64,000 nucleotides of DNA from Microvirga terrae (GCF_013307435.2 NZ_CP102845.1:5070001-5134000), one strand, 5' to 3'. Positions 46,358 through 58,628 are shown, numbered from the stretch's first letter. The notes: generated by a model not told the origin, from the sequence alone. Numbers and translations: made by a program.

Positions 46358-47329
46358 TCAGGCCGCCTTGGCTTCCTCGAGCCGCCGGGCCACGAGCGTG
46401 CGCAGGGACCGCAGATCCTTCACGAAGGAGCGGATGCCCTCGGAGAGCTTCTCGGTCGCCATCGCGTCCTCGTTGAGCACGAAGCGGAAGCTCTTCTCGT
46501 CGAGGCGTGGCAGGGGCTCGATCCTGTCGACGTTGTCGGGCGACAGCTTGCGCGGCAGCTCGCCCTGCGCGTTCGCCAGCTCGTCGAGGAGCGCGGGCGA
46601 GATGGTGAGCCGGTCGCATCCGGCGAGCGCTTCGATCTCACCGATGTTGCGGAAGGATGCGCCCATCACAACGGTCTTGATCCCTTGGGCCTTGTAGGAG
46701 GCGTAGATGTCGCGCACCGAGATCACGCCCGGATCGGTCTCGCCCGTGTAGGGCCCGCCGCCTGCCTTCACGTGCCAGTCGAGGATGCGCCCGACGAAGG
46801 GAGAGATCAGGAACACGCCCGCCTCCGCACAGGCCTGTGCCTGCACCTGGGAGAACAGAAGCGTGAGGTTGCAGTCGATCCCTTCGTTCTGGAGGATTTC
46901 GGCGGCGCGGATGCCCTCCCAGGTGGAGGCAATCTTGATCAGGACCTTCTCGCGCCCGACGCCACGCTCTTCGTAGTCCTTGACGATGCTCCGCGCGGTC
47001 TTCACCGTCGCGTCCGTATCGAAAGACAGGTCGGCATCCACCTCCGTCGAGACCCGGCCCGGCACGATGCCGGCAAGCTCGGTCCCGAATGCGACCGCGA
47101 GCCGGTCGCAGATCGCCGCCACCACGCCCTCGCGGGCACCGCCCTGCTTGCGCCCCCAGGCCAGCCCCTCCTCGAGGAGGTGCCCGTAAGCAGGAATCTC
47201 GACCGCCTTCAGGAGCAGGGTCGGATTGGTGGTGCAGTCCTGGGGCTTGAGGCGGCGCACCGCGTCGAGGTCGCCCGTGTCGGCGACGACGACCGTCATG
47301 GCGCGCAATTGGTCGAGCTTGGAGGGCAT
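46358..47329 (-). CDS. tal: Transaldolase (TalB type)
   Basis: Moves a dihydroxyacetone unit between sugar phosphates in the non-oxidative pentose phosphate pathway. It has 323 residues; Schiff-base Lys132 in [13 protein letters not shown], at the same position as in E. coli TalB. Other landmarks: [54 protein letters not shown] 47329 with GGAGAT upstream. Downstream cysteine hydrolase gene follows by 5 nt. Confidence 0.94.
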   Translation of the reverse strand: MPSKLDQLRAMTVVVADTGDLDAVRRLKPQDCTTNPTLLLKAVEIPAYGHLLEEGLAWGRKQGGAREGVVAAICDRLAVAFGTELAGIVPGRVSTEVDADLSFDTDATVKTARSIVKDYEERGVGREKVLIKIASTWEGIRAAEILQNEGIDCNLTLLFSQVQAQACAEAGVFLISPFVGRILDWHVKAGGGPYTGETDPGVISVRDIYASYKAQGIKTVVMGASFRNIGEIEALAGCDRLTISPALLDELANAQGELPRKLSPDNVDRIEPLPRLDEKSFRFVLNEDAMATEKLSEGIRSFVKDLRSLRTLVARRLEEAKAA

Positions 47330-47399
47330 CGGGGATCTCCGTGGGTTGTCCTTTGGATCTGACTTAGTCCCATCGGGGGCCCGCGTGAAGGGCAAAGCG

Positions 47400-48290
47400 T
47401 CAGACAAACAGCCCCCGGTTGGCCCGAACCCGGCTCAGGATGAAGGAATAGACCTCCTCCACCCGGCGCAGGGACCGCACGTCCGCATGGGTGACCAGCC
47501 AGTAGGTGCGCAGGTAGGACACCTCGGGCAGCACGACCCGGAGCTCCGGGAACTGGCGTACCGCGTAGTCATGCAGGATGCCGATGCCCACGCCGGCCCG
47601 GACCGCTTCGGCCTGCGCCACCACGCTGGCGCACTCGAACCGGCGGGCGGTGTATTTCTCCAGGGCGGAGAAATAATCGAGCACCGGACTGTAGAGCAGG
47701 TCCGCCACATAGGTGACGAGGGTCTTGCCGGACAGGTCGGCGAGCTCCGTCAGCGGCCCGTGCCGGTCGAGATAGGCCTGCGAGGCGTAGAGCCTCAGGC
47801 GGTAATCGGTGAGCTTGCGCGACACGAGGCGCCCTTCGGTCGGCTGCTCCAGGGTCACGGCGATATCGGCCTCGCGCTTCGAGAGCGAGAAGGTGCGCGG
47901 CAGCGCCACGAGCTGCAGGGTGAGACCCGGATGGCGCTCGGCCAGCACCCCGAGTTCGGGGGCGAGGAAATAGGTGCCGATTCCGTCCGGAGCGCCGATG
48001 CGCACGGTGCCCGAGAGCGCGAGGTCCGCTCCGCCGAGTTCGCTCGCCACCGAGAGCGCCTGGGTCTCCATCGTCTCCGCGTGCTTCAGGAGCCGCTCAC
48101 CCTGCTCGGTCAGGGTGTAGCCCTGCGGGCTGCGCTCGAAGAGCTTGGCCTTGAGCCCCCGTTCCAGGGCCGAGATGCGGCGGGACACGGTGGTGTGGTC
48201 GGCCTCCAGCTGGCGCGCGGCCGCGGTGAGCCGCCCGGCCCGGGCGACGGCGAGGAAAAAGCGGAGATCGTCCCAGTCGAATGCGCTCAT
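47400..48290 (-). CDS. LysR-family transcriptional regulator (probable regulator of the mms operon)
   Basis: 296 residues. N-terminal helix-turn-helix ([36 protein letters not shown]) and a periplasmic-binding-like effector domain ([18 protein letters not shown]). The gene diverges from mmsA with a 117-nt gap, the usual LysR arrangement, so it is likely to control valine degradation. Effector unknown. Start 48290 gives the standard distance to the helix-turn-helix. Confidence 0.88.
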   Translation of the reverse strand: MSAFDWDDLRFFLAVARAGRLTAAARQLEADHTTVSRRISALERGLKAKLFERSPQGYTLTEQGERLLKHAETMETQALSVASELGGADLALSGTVRIGAPDGIGTYFLAPELGVLAERHPGLTLQLVALPRTFSLSKREADIAVTLEQPTEGRLVSRKLTDYRLRLYASQAYLDRHGPLTELADLSGKTLVTYVADLLYSPVLDYFSALEKYTARRFECASVVAQAEAVRAGVGIGILHDYAVRQFPELRVVLPEVSYLRTYWLVTHADVRSLRRVEEVYSFILSRVRANRGLFV

Positions 48291-48315
48291 GCCACTCCCC
48301 CACATATTGGCATTT

Positions 48316-48354
48316 TCGCACAACGGTGCTTTGGTTTCACCCATAGTCGTGCGA
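48316..48354. promoter_or_regulatory. Candidate LysR-regulator binding region between regulator and mmsA
   Basis: Inverted half sites TCGCAC (48316-48321) and GTGCGA (48349-48354), 27 nt apart, in the divergent gap. LysR regulators bind a recognition and an activation site of this kind about one to three helical turns apart. Confidence 0.35.
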
Positions 48355-48407
48355 TTTCAACAATGATAGAAGAGGCTCACGAAAATCACCCTTGAGGAGG
48401 AGACGCC

Positions 48408-49904
<1,497 letters not shown>

Positions 49905-49914
49905 GCACAAGCGT

Positions 49915-49940
49915 GATGGCCGGGACCTGGATCCCGGCCA
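49915..49940. repeat. Family A hairpin (single arm pair)
   Basis: Perfect 10-bp stem ATGGCCGGGA / TCCCGGCCAT (49915-49924, 49931-49940), 10 nt after the mmsA stop. It is one half of the family A unit and could act as a transcript hairpin inside the operon. Confidence 0.7.
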
Positions 49941-50053
49941 TCTGCTTCTTGGGCTGCATCTTTTTGGCGGTGACCTGTGACCACTTCGCCGATGGGTGCA
50001 CTAGATCCAAAGTCGGGGTGCACGAAGCACCCCTGTCGTGACGATTTAGGACC

Positions 50054-51205
50054 ATGACCCAGTTTTCCCTCACCGACGATCAAATCGCCGTCCGCGACAT
50101 GGCGCTGGCCTTCGCGGCGGACAACCTCGCTCCTCATGCCCTCGAATGGGACGAGAAGAAGCATTTTCCCGTGGACGTGATGCGCGAGGCGGCTTCCCTC
50201 GGCATGGCGGCGATCTACACCCGCGACGATGTGGGCGGATCGGGCATGACGCGGCTCGACGCGGCGCTGATCTTCGAGGCGCTCGCCACCGGATGCCCGG
50301 CCGTCTCGGCTTATCTGTCGATCCACAACATGGCGACGTGGATGATCGACCGCTACGGCTCGGAGGAGCAGCGTCAGCGCTACATCCCGCGCCTCGTCAC
50401 CATGGAGCTGATCGCGAGCTACTGCCTGACCGAGCCGGGCTCGGGCTCGGATGCGGCCGCGCTCAAGACCAAGGCCGTCCGCGACGGCGATCATTATGTC
50501 GTCAACGGCGTCAAGCAGTTCATCTCGGGCGCCGGCACCTCCGACATCTACGTGACCATGGTGCGCACCGGCGAGGATGGTCCTTCCGGCATCTCGACCC
50601 TCGTGATCGAGAAGGACATGCCGGGCGTATCCTTCGGCGCGCAGGAGAAGAAGATGGGCTGGAATGCGCAGCCGACCGCCGCGGTGATCTTCGAGGACGT
50701 GCGCGTGCCGGTCGCCAACCGCCTGTCCGACGAGGGCATGGGTTTCAAGATCGCCATGTCGGGCCTCGATGGCGGACGTATCAATATCGGCGCCTGCTCG
50801 CTTGGCGGCGCTCAGGCGGCGCTCGACAAGGCGCTCGCCTACACGGGCGACCGCAAGGCCTTCGGCAAGCGCATCGCGGACTTCCAGGCGCTCCAGTTCA
50901 AGCTCGCCGACATGGCGACCGAACTCGAAGCGGCACGCACTTTCCTCTGGCGCGCGGCTTCCGCCCTCGATACCAAGGCACTCGATGCGACCAAGCTCTG
51001 CGCCATGGCCAAGCGCATGGCCACCGACGTGGGCTTCCAGGTGGCGAACGATGCCCTGCAGCTCCATGGCGGCTACGGCTATCTGGCCGATTACGGCGTG
51101 GAGAAGATCGTGCGCGACCTGCGCGTCCACCAGATCCTGGAGGGCACCAACGAGATCATGCGCCTGATCGTGGCGCGCGATCTGGTGGGGCGCGGCAATC
51201 GATGA
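50054..51205 (+). CDS. Acyl-CoA dehydrogenase (isobutyryl-CoA dehydrogenase type)
   Basis: FAD enzyme of 383 residues; in this operon most likely oxidises isobutyryl-CoA to methacrylyl-CoA in valine degradation. Catalytic base Glu363 in HQILEGTNEIMRLIVARDLV; FAD/substrate motifs YCLTEPGSGSDAAALKT and FISGAGTSDIYVTM; QLHGGYGYLADYGVEKIVRDLRV. AGGA 4 nt before the ATG. The stop overlaps the next start. An enoyl-CoA hydratase and hydroxyisobutyryl-CoA hydrolase are missing from the window. Confidence 0.92.
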   Translation: MTQFSLTDDQIAVRDMALAFAADNLAPHALEWDEKKHFPVDVMREAASLGMAAIYTRDDVGGSGMTRLDAALIFEALATGCPAVSAYLSIHNMATWMIDRYGSEEQRQRYIPRLVTMELIASYCLTEPGSGSDAAALKTKAVRDGDHYVVNGVKQFISGAGTSDIYVTMVRTGEDGPSGISTLVIEKDMPGVSFGAQEKKMGWNAQPTAAVIFEDVRVPVANRLSDEGMGFKIAMSGLDGGRINIGACSLGGAQAALDKALAYTGDRKAFGKRIADFQALQFKLADMATELEAARTFLWRAASALDTKALDATKLCAMAKRMATDVGFQVANDALQLHGGYGYLADYGVEKIVRDLRVHQILEGTNEIMRLIVARDLVGRGNR

Positions 51206-51573
51206 TGGTGCGGTCGCTCGGCCTCGGCGTCGGCATCGCGGCGGCGATCCTGGCGCTGTTCTGGCTGGCGGGACCTTGGTTCTTCCAGGACGGACGACGC
51301 CCGTTCCAGCTCAACTTCACCGCAGGCGCCGTGCTGGGATCGGGCCTCGGCCTGACGATCGACCGCATCCTGCAGGTGCCGCGCAAAGCCGCGAGCCATG
51401 CCATGGCTTTGACCGCCGTGCCGGGCATGCTGGTCATGGCTGCCGTGGGATCGCATTTCGCGGTGTTCTTTCCGCAACTCGATCCCGCTCTCGACAAGGT
51501 CTTCGGCTCGCTGATGCTGTGGTTCTACGGCTTCGCGCTCACCGGTGCCCTGTGGGTGGCGCGACGCCCATGA
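51202..51573 (+). CDS. Small integral membrane protein of unknown function
   Basis: 123 residues, four predicted membrane segments: MVRSLGLGVGIAAAILALFW, LNFTAGAVLGSGLGLTI, ALTAVPGMLVMAAVGSHFAVFF and LMLWFYGFALTGALWV. No motif I recognise; the layout is loosely like DUF5367 proteins. It starts inside the acyl-CoA dehydrogenase stop (ATGATGG) and its end overlaps the next gene by 4 nt, so it is translated as part of the valine operon. Confidence 0.7.
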   Translation: MMVRSLGLGVGIAAAILALFWLAGPWFFQDGRRPFQLNFTAGAVLGSGLGLTIDRILQVPRKAASHAMALTAVPGMLVMAAVGSHFAVFFPQLDPALDKVFGSLMLWFYGFALTGALWVARRP

Positions 51574-52004
51574 CGGGCCGGGACGAACCGTCGGGGCTGC
51601 CTTGGCGTGAGCCGAGCACCTGGCTCGTCGTCGCCCTGTCGGGTGTGTTCGTCCTGCTGGGGATCCTGTTCGTCTTCGCGCCGCGCGCTGGGTCGGCCCT
51701 GTTCGGAATCGCTGCTCCGGACGGCCCGGGTCTGTCCTACGTCTCTGCCATCGGATTGCGCGATCTCGCCTTCGGGGCCTACCTCGCGGCTCTGTCGCGC
51801 CTGGCGACCCGGCGCATCGTCGGCACGGTTCTGGGGCTGACGGTTCTCATTCCGGCCGGCGACGTCATTCTCGTCTTCGTCGAACGGGGTTTCGAGAGCC
51901 CCGGGCATCTCCTGCTGCACGCCGGCAGCGGCCTCGTCATGGCGGCCGGCTCGTTCTGGCTTCTCGGCCGGGCGTCACATCACAACAAGGGAGGGTTTTC
52001 ATGA
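51570..52004 (+). CDS. DUF4267-like membrane protein
   Basis: 144 residues with about four membrane segments (WLVVALSGVFVLLGILFVFA, LSYVSAIGLRDLAFGAYLAAL, IVGTVLGLTVLIPAGDVILVF, LLLHAGSGLVMAAGSFWLL). The IGLRDLAFGAY and IPAGDVILV pattern resembles DUF4267 proteins, which have no known function. It overlaps both neighbours by 4 nt, including the start of mmsB, and so is locked into the valine operon. Confidence 0.7.
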   Translation: MTGRDEPSGLPWREPSTWLVVALSGVFVLLGILFVFAPRAGSALFGIAAPDGPGLSYVSAIGLRDLAFGAYLAALSRLATRRIVGTVLGLTVLIPAGDVILVFVERGFESPGHLLLHAGSGLVMAAGSFWLLGRASHHNKGGFS

Positions 52005-52891
52005 CCATTATCGCCTTCATCGGCCTCGGCAACATGGGCGGACCCATGGCCGCCAATCTCGTCAAGGCTGGACACAGCGTCTCCGGCTTCGATCTGTCTC
52101 CCGCATCCTGCGACCAGGCGCGCAGCGACGGCGTGACCATCGCGGGATCGACGATCGACGCCGTGCGGGACGCGGAGATCGTCGTCACCATGCTGCCGGC
52201 CGGCAAGCACGTGCTCGCGGTCTGGGCCGATATTCTCCCTTCGGTGAAGGAGAGCACGCTGCTGATCGACTGCTCCACCATCGACGTGGAGAGCGCACGC
52301 AAGGTGCACGCCCTGGCGCGCGAGCAGGGACGCAACCTCGCGAGCCTCGACGCGCCCGTATCCGGCGGCGTCGGCGGCGCGAAGGGCGCGACGCTCACCT
52401 TCATGACGGGCGGCACGAAGGACGCCTTCGACCGTGCCGAGCCGATCCTGTCCCGAATGGGCAAGAAGGTCGTTCATTGCGGCGAGGCGGGCGCCGGCCA
52501 GGCGGCGAAGATCTGCAACAACATGATTCTCGGCATCTCGATGATCGGGGTGGCCGAAGCCTTCGTGCTCGGCGAGAAGCTCGGGCTGTCGCATCAGGCG
52601 CTGTTCGATGTCGCCTCCACGTCGTCGGGCCAATGCTGGTCGCTGACCACCTACTGCCCGGTACCGGGCCCCGTGCCCGCTTCGCCCGCCAACAACGGCT
52701 ACAAGCCGGGCTTCGCGGCAGCCCTCATGCTCAAGGACCTGAAGCTCGCGCAGGAGGCCGCGCTCGCCTCGGGCGCCCCCACACCCCTCGGAGCGGAGGC
52801 GGCCCAACTCTACGCCCTGTTCAACAATGCCGGCCACGAGGGTGACGACTTCTCCGGCATCATCAACTTCATTCGCGGACGGAAGGATTGA
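52001..52891 (+). CDS. mmsB: 3-Hydroxyisobutyrate dehydrogenase
   Basis: Oxidises 3-hydroxyisobutyrate to methylmalonate semialdehyde, the substrate of MmsA. 296 residues. NAD motif FIGLGNMGGPMAANLVKAGH, substrate motif DAPVSGGVGGAKGATLTFMTGG, catalytic Lys in GAGQAAKICNNMILG and KDLKLAQEAA. AAGGGAGGG upstream of the ATG, which also overlaps the preceding gene by 4 nt. Confidence 0.94.
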   Translation: MTIIAFIGLGNMGGPMAANLVKAGHSVSGFDLSPASCDQARSDGVTIAGSTIDAVRDAEIVVTMLPAGKHVLAVWADILPSVKESTLLIDCSTIDVESARKVHALAREQGRNLASLDAPVSGGVGGAKGATLTFMTGGTKDAFDRAEPILSRMGKKVVHCGEAGAGQAAKICNNMILGISMIGVAEAFVLGEKLGLSHQALFDVASTSSGQCWSLTTYCPVPGPVPASPANNGYKPGFAAALMLKDLKLAQEAALASGAPTPLGAEAAQLYALFNNAGHEGDDFSGIINFIRGRKD

Positions 52892-52904
52892 GGCGGGGTC
52901 CCCA

Positions 52905-52935
52905 TGTCATGGCCGGCCTCGCTCCGGCCATGACA
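52905..52935. repeat. Family A hairpin after mmsB
   Basis: Perfect 12-bp stem TGTCATGGCCGG / CCGGCCATGACA (52905-52916, 52924-52935). It sits 13 nt after mmsB and lacks a T-run. The rest of the 160-nt gap holds nothing else I can name. Confidence 0.7.
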
Positions 52936-53051
52936 GGCCGGTGAGGAATGCCATAAAGAAAAACATGTGTTGCATCGCACCTACAGCATTTGGCCCCGCC
53001 GTCCGTTAGGCTTTCATCTCCTGAACATTCAACCGCTGATTGCCTGCCCGC

Positions 53052-54263
53052 ATGATCCGTCCTGTCTTCCAAGCGGCCAATCCCTCAGCCGATGCCGCCG
53101 CCATGCTGCGGCGTCTCGGCTTCGCCATCCTGTTCTTCGCCGTCCCTCTGGCAGCTCTGTTCACGCGCCGCGCGCTCGTGGTGATGGCGCCCCTGGCGGT
53201 CATCCTCCTCGTCCTCGCGTCGGTGCTCGACGGCAGCGCGAAGCATGCCTGGGACAAGCTGACGGCCCTTGCCACGTCTCCTGGCGGAATAGCCGGGCTG
53301 GTCCTTCTGTTCTGGGCCGGCCTGTCCCTGCTGTGGACGCCCTTTCTGCCTCAGGCCTCCGAGCGGCTCCTCAACATCACCGGCATGATCCTCATGGGCC
53401 TGGGCGGCTTTCTCGCCGTTCCCGAGCGCATGCGCTCGGCCAATCTCTATCTTCTGCCGGTCGGGGTCGGACTCGCGGCCCTGATTGCCGTCTTCCTGAC
53501 GCTCACCGGCGGCAGCACCGTCGACCCAGAAGGTCTGAGCCTGGAGCGCGGCATGCTGATGCTCGTTCTGCTCCTCTGGCCGGCCATCGCATGGCTTCAT
53601 TCCCGCGGGCGCAACCTGGAAGCCATCGGGCTGGCGCTCGCCGTCGCAGTCTGTTCGCTCCTCACGCGTGACGGCCTGCCGCTCTATGGCCTGGTCGCCG
53701 GCGCCGTCGTGTTCGTCGTCACCGCGTGGAATCCGGTCTTCGGCCCGCGCCTGACCGGTCTCGTCATGGCCGGCCTCCTGCTGTTTGCTCCGGTCCTGCC
53801 CTTCCTCCTGAAACCCTTGGCGGCCAACCTGCTCGGCGTGAACTCTCCGACGACCCTCGCCCTCGAGGTGTGGCGCCAGATCATTCTCGGCGAGCCGCTG
53901 CGGTTGCTGACGGGACATGGCCTGGAGACGGCCCTGCGCGGGCGCTTCCTCGGATTGATGCCGCCCAGCGCACCGTCCACGCTGCTGTTCGAGATCTGGT
54001 ATGAACTCGGAGTGGTAGGTGCCGTGGCCGGGTCTGTTCTGTTGTATCAGGCGGTCGTCAGCGCCAGGGGCCACCGCGCCAGCGTGGCGCCTGGCATCAT
54101 GGCGGCGTTCGCCTGCACCTACGCCCTGGGCTGCCTCGGCATCGGCACCACGCAGGTCTGGTGGTTCACCGCGCTCGTGGCTCTGGTGCTGATCTTCGTT
54201 GCCATCGAGCGGGGACAGTTTCGCACGAAGCGTCCCAAGGCCGTTCTGCACCGCATGGCTTAG
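53052..54263 (+). CDS. Integral membrane protein, O-antigen ligase-like
   Basis: 403 residues with ten or more membrane helices. The pattern (multi-helix N terminus; a polar loop with VNSPTTLALEVWRQIILGEPLRLLTGHGLETALRGRF before the last helices; FEIWYELGVVGAVAGSVLL) is like O-antigen ligase/polymerase proteins (the H-G-x-x and E-x-G-x motifs of that loop). No glycan gene is adjacent, so the role is uncertain. ATG 53052 is preferred over TTG 53040; neither has a strong ribosome site. Confidence 0.7.
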   Translation: MIRPVFQAANPSADAAAMLRRLGFAILFFAVPLAALFTRRALVVMAPLAVILLVLASVLDGSAKHAWDKLTALATSPGGIAGLVLLFWAGLSLLWTPFLPQASERLLNITGMILMGLGGFLAVPERMRSANLYLLPVGVGLAALIAVFLTLTGGSTVDPEGLSLERGMLMLVLLLWPAIAWLHSRGRNLEAIGLALAVAVCSLLTRDGLPLYGLVAGAVVFVVTAWNPVFGPRLTGLVMAGLLLFAPVLPFLLKPLAANLLGVNSPTTLALEVWRQIILGEPLRLLTGHGLETALRGRFLGLMPPSAPSTLLFEIWYELGVVGAVAGSVLLYQAVVSARGHRASVAPGIMAAFACTYALGCLGIGTTQVWWFTALVALVLIFVAIERGQFRTKRPKAVLHRMA

Positions 54264-54321
54264 TGCATCGGACCCGAAAGTGGATTCCACTTTTGGATCC
54301 ACACGACGCGCTAGTGCATCT
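54264..54321. repeat. Dispersed inverted repeat, family B (copy 4)
   Basis: TGCATCGGACCCGAAAGTGG followed by a mirrored CCACTTTTGGATCC; inner stem AAAGTGG-att-CCACTTT (54277-54293). It directly abuts the stop of the membrane protein gene. Confidence 0.65.
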
Positions 54322-54398
54322 TGCGCAGAAGGATTGACGAAGCGGCCTCGCCTCTGCTTCGCTGACGGTTTCCGGATTCTCAAACCCGAGGGACGATC

Positions 54399-55568
54399 AT
54401 GCCGATCATCAACCGCGTCGCCGACCTTGCCGATGAAATTGCCGTCTGGCGCCGCGACTTCCATGAAAACCCGGAGCTCCTGTTCGACGTTCATCGCACC
54501 GCCGGCATCGTGGCGGAGAAGCTGAAGAGCTTCGGCTGCGACGAAGTCGTGACCGGCCTCGGGCGAACCGGCGTCGTCGGCGTGATCAAGGGGCGTTCGA
54601 ACAACTCGGGCAAGGTAATCGGCCTTCGCGCCGACATGGACGCGCTGCCCATCGAAGAGGCGACCGACGTTCCGCACAAATCCAAGGTGCCGGGCAAGAT
54701 GCATGCCTGCGGCCATGACGGCCACACGGCGATGCTCCTCGGGGCCGCGAAATATCTCGCCGAGACGCGCAACTTCGACGGAACTGCGGTGGTGATCTTC
54801 CAGCCGGCGGAAGAAGGCGGCGGCGGCGGCAACGAGATGCTCAAAGACGGCCTGATGGAGCGGTTCGGCGTGCACGAGGTCTACGGCATGCACAACATGC
54901 CGGGCATTCCCGTGGGCCAGTTCGCCATCCGGCCGGGCCCCATGATGGCCGCGGCCGACCGGTTCACGATCACGATCGAGGGCAAGGGCGGCCATGCGGC
55001 GCGTCCTCACGACTGCATCGACCCGGTGGTCATCTCGGCCCATGTGATCACGGCCCTGCAGACCATCGCGTCGCGCAGCGCCGATCCGCTCGATTCCGTG
55101 GTGGTCTCCGTCTGCACCGTGAAGGCGGGCGAAGCCTTCAACGTCATTCCGCAGACGGCGATGCTGCTCGGCACCGTACGCACCCTCTCCCCCGAGGTCC
55201 GCGACCTCGCGGAGACGCGCATCCGCGCGATCGTCGAGAATGTCTGCGCGGCATTCGGCGCCAAGGCGGAGGTCGAGTATGACCGCGGTTATCCGGTGAC
55301 CATGAACGATCCCGACAAGACCGATTTCATGGCGGGCGTCGCCCGCGCCGTCGCCGGCGAGAACGCCGTGGACACCACGGTGCTGCCGCTCATGGGGGCC
55401 GAGGATTTCTCCTATATGCTGGAGCAGCGCCCCGGCGCCTACATCTTCCTCGGCAACGGGGATACGGCGGGCGTCCACCATCCGGCCTACGACTTCAACG
55501 ACGAGGCGAGCCCCTATGGTGTCTCCCTCTGGGCGAAGATCATCGAGACCGGCATGCCGGCGCGCTAG
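54399..55568 (+). CDS. hipO: M20 peptidase family amidohydrolase (hippurate hydrolase-like)
   Basis: Metal-dependent hydrolase of 389 residues cleaving an N-acyl amino acid such as hippurate or N-acetyl compounds. Ligands visible: Cys and His in MHACGHDGHTAML, Glu pair in QPAEEGGGGG, His in YGMHNMPG and His in HHPAYDFNDEA. Dimer domain has GKGGHAARPHDCIDPV. Lies between two family B repeats and ends before a strong bidirectional terminator. Substrate not determined by motifs alone. Confidence 0.88.
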   Translation: MPIINRVADLADEIAVWRRDFHENPELLFDVHRTAGIVAEKLKSFGCDEVVTGLGRTGVVGVIKGRSNNSGKVIGLRADMDALPIEEATDVPHKSKVPGKMHACGHDGHTAMLLGAAKYLAETRNFDGTAVVIFQPAEEGGGGGNEMLKDGLMERFGVHEVYGMHNMPGIPVGQFAIRPGPMMAAADRFTITIEGKGGHAARPHDCIDPVVISAHVITALQTIASRSADPLDSVVVSVCTVKAGEAFNVIPQTAMLLGTVRTLSPEVRDLAETRIRAIVENVCAAFGAKAEVEYDRGYPVTMNDPDKTDFMAGVARAVAGENAVDTTVLPLMGAEDFSYMLEQRPGAYIFLGNGDTAGVHHPAYDFNDEASPYGVSLWAKIIETGMPAR

Positions 55569-55618
55569 AGCATCGGACCCGAACGTGGATCCACTTTTCT
55601 CGGTCCGCACGATGCACT
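55568..55618. repeat. Dispersed inverted repeat, family B (copy 5)
   Basis: GCATCGGACCC ... GGTCCGCACGATGC around a GTGGATCCAC centre; begins within the hipO stop codon. Same element as at 54264-54321 and 43941-43988. Confidence 0.7.
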
Positions 55619-55632
55619 AAGCCGCTTCGAAC

Positions 55633-55672
55633 GAAAGCGCCGCCGGAAACCATCCGGCGGCGCTTTCATTTT
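55633..55672. terminator. Bidirectional intrinsic terminator
   Basis: Perfect 15-bp stem GAAAGCGCCGCCGGA / TCCGGCGGCGCTTTC (55633-55647, 55653-55667), loop aacca, then attttat. Lies between the convergent hipO and lactate permease genes. Confidence 0.85.
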
Positions 55673-55687
55673 ATCTCCCGCTGCCCG

Positions 55688-57370
<1,683 letters not shown>

Positions 57371-57456
57371 GAGCTTTTCCCTCACCCCGCCAGCGCCTGC
57401 TGGCACCCGTGGCATGGCGGTCGGGCCGGAGAGGTCTTTCCGCCTGACGGAAAAGC

Positions 57457-57471
57457 TAGAACATTGTTCTA
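57457..57471. promoter_or_regulatory. Palindromic operator candidate upstream of lldP
   Basis: Perfect TAGAACA-T-TGTTCTA (7-bp arms, 1-nt centre), 87 nt before the lldP start and 45 nt from the ribA stop. A short, tight palindrome of this kind suits a dimeric repressor such as a GntR-family regulator. It is not the GTTC-N7-GTTC SOS box. Confidence 0.45.
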
Positions 57472-57515
57472 ATGCGACAATACGACCTTAAGGGGAATTG
57501 TGCGGTATCAACCGC

Positions 57516-58628
57516 TTAATCTTTCTGCGAGCAGGCCAGCATGCCTTCGAGATCGATATAGTGACCGGCGCGGTCGCGCTTGGCGGCCAGATAGCTGACG
57601 TTCTCGGCCGTGGGACGGCCCAGCACCCGATGGTCCGAGATGACCTCGAGCCCGGCCCTGGTCAGCGCCGCGATCTTGTCTGGGTTGTTGGTCATGAGGC
57701 GGACCTTGGCGACGCCTAATTCCTTGAGCATCACGGCGGCGAAATCGAAGCGGCGCTGGTCGGCCTCGAAGCCCAGCATCTCGTCGGCATCGTAGGTGTC
57801 GTAACCCTGCGACTGGAGCTTATAGGCGCGGATCTTGTTGGCGATGCCGTTCCCGCGCCCCTCCTGATCGAGATAGAGCAGGATTCCTCCCTCGCCCGAG
57901 GCCATGAAGCGCACCGTCTCACGCAGCTGGTCGCCGCAATCGCATTTCAGGCTGCCGAAAAGATCCCCCGTGAGACAAGCCGAGTGCAGCCGCACGGTCA
58001 CGGGCTTCGAGATATCGGGCTTGCCGACGACGATCGCCACCTGATCGCGCAGCCCCTCGCCGCCACGGAACACCACGAATTCGCTGGTCGGCGCTCCTTC
58101 GAGCGGCACCGGCGCCCGGCTGACGATCTTCAACTCGGTTGCCGCGGCACGGCGATAGCCGCGGACGGCCTCGCCGGACACGCGCACGACCGACGGGGCG
58201 ATCTCGATGCCCTTCGTCAGCGGCACCACGATCACGGCCGGCAGGACGAGCGACAGGCGAGCCAGCTCCAGCGCCTCGCTGTCCAACCCATCGGCGGGCC
58301 GAACCGGCGCGTCGATGCGACCATCGACCTTGAGAGCCAGGGCCTCGACGCGGCTCCGGTCGACCACGGGCAGGGCGATCCGGCCGGGAACCTCGCGCTC
58401 GAGCCCGAGGCGGCGAAGCCGCGCCGCCGGCAGGACCAGATGAGCATGGCCGCCCGCAACCGCCTCGATCTCGGTGCTCGTCACCTCGTCCAGGTCCTCG
58501 ACGCCGGCCACGAGCACGCTGCCCTCTGACCCGTCGATTACCACCGGGCGGGCGCTGCGAAACTCCATGATCGCCCGCTCGACCGAGGTCGTGGCAGGAT
58601 TGGCGGACAGGCTCAAGGTCAGGCGCAT
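57516..58628 (-). CDS. ribA: GTP cyclohydrolase II with degenerate N-terminal RibB-like domain
   Basis: First step of riboflavin synthesis: opens GTP to the 2,5-diamino-pyrimidinone. 370 residues. C-terminal GTP cyclohydrolase II domain (about 170-370) with Zn ligands in HSACLTGDLFGSLKCDCGDQL, the catalytic stretch LYLDQEGRGNGIANKIRAY and VRLMTNNPDKIAALTRAGLEV. The N-terminal 160 residues keep the register of dihydroxybutanone-phosphate synthase (ERAIMEFRSARPVVI, HAHLVLPAARLRRLGL) but lack its acidic DDExRENEGD-type active site. No FMN riboswitch is seen upstream. The Met at residue 21 is an alternative start. Confidence 0.9.
   Translation of the reverse strand: MRLTLSLSANPATTSVERAIMEFRSARPVVIDGSEGSVLVAGVEDLDEVTSTEIEAVAGGHAHLVLPAARLRRLGLEREVPGRIALPVVDRSRVEALALKVDGRIDAPVRPADGLDSEALELARLSLVLPAVIVVPLTKGIEIAPSVVRVSGEAVRGYRRAAATELKIVSRAPVPLEGAPTSEFVVFRGGEGLRDQVAIVVGKPDISKPVTVRLHSACLTGDLFGSLKCDCGDQLRETVRFMASGEGGILLYLDQEGRGNGIANKIRAYKLQSQGYDTYDADEMLGFEADQRRFDFAAVMLKELGVAKVRLMTNNPDKIAALTRAGLEVISDHRVLGRPTAENVSYLAAKRDRAGHYIDLEGMLACSQKD

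Noticed and set aside
53085-55610. 841-residue minus-strand frame across the membrane protein and hippurate hydrolase
   Set aside because: Mirror frame typical of high-GC DNA; composed of His/Arg/Asp/Gly-rich sequence, no domain, and both plus-strand genes are well supported.
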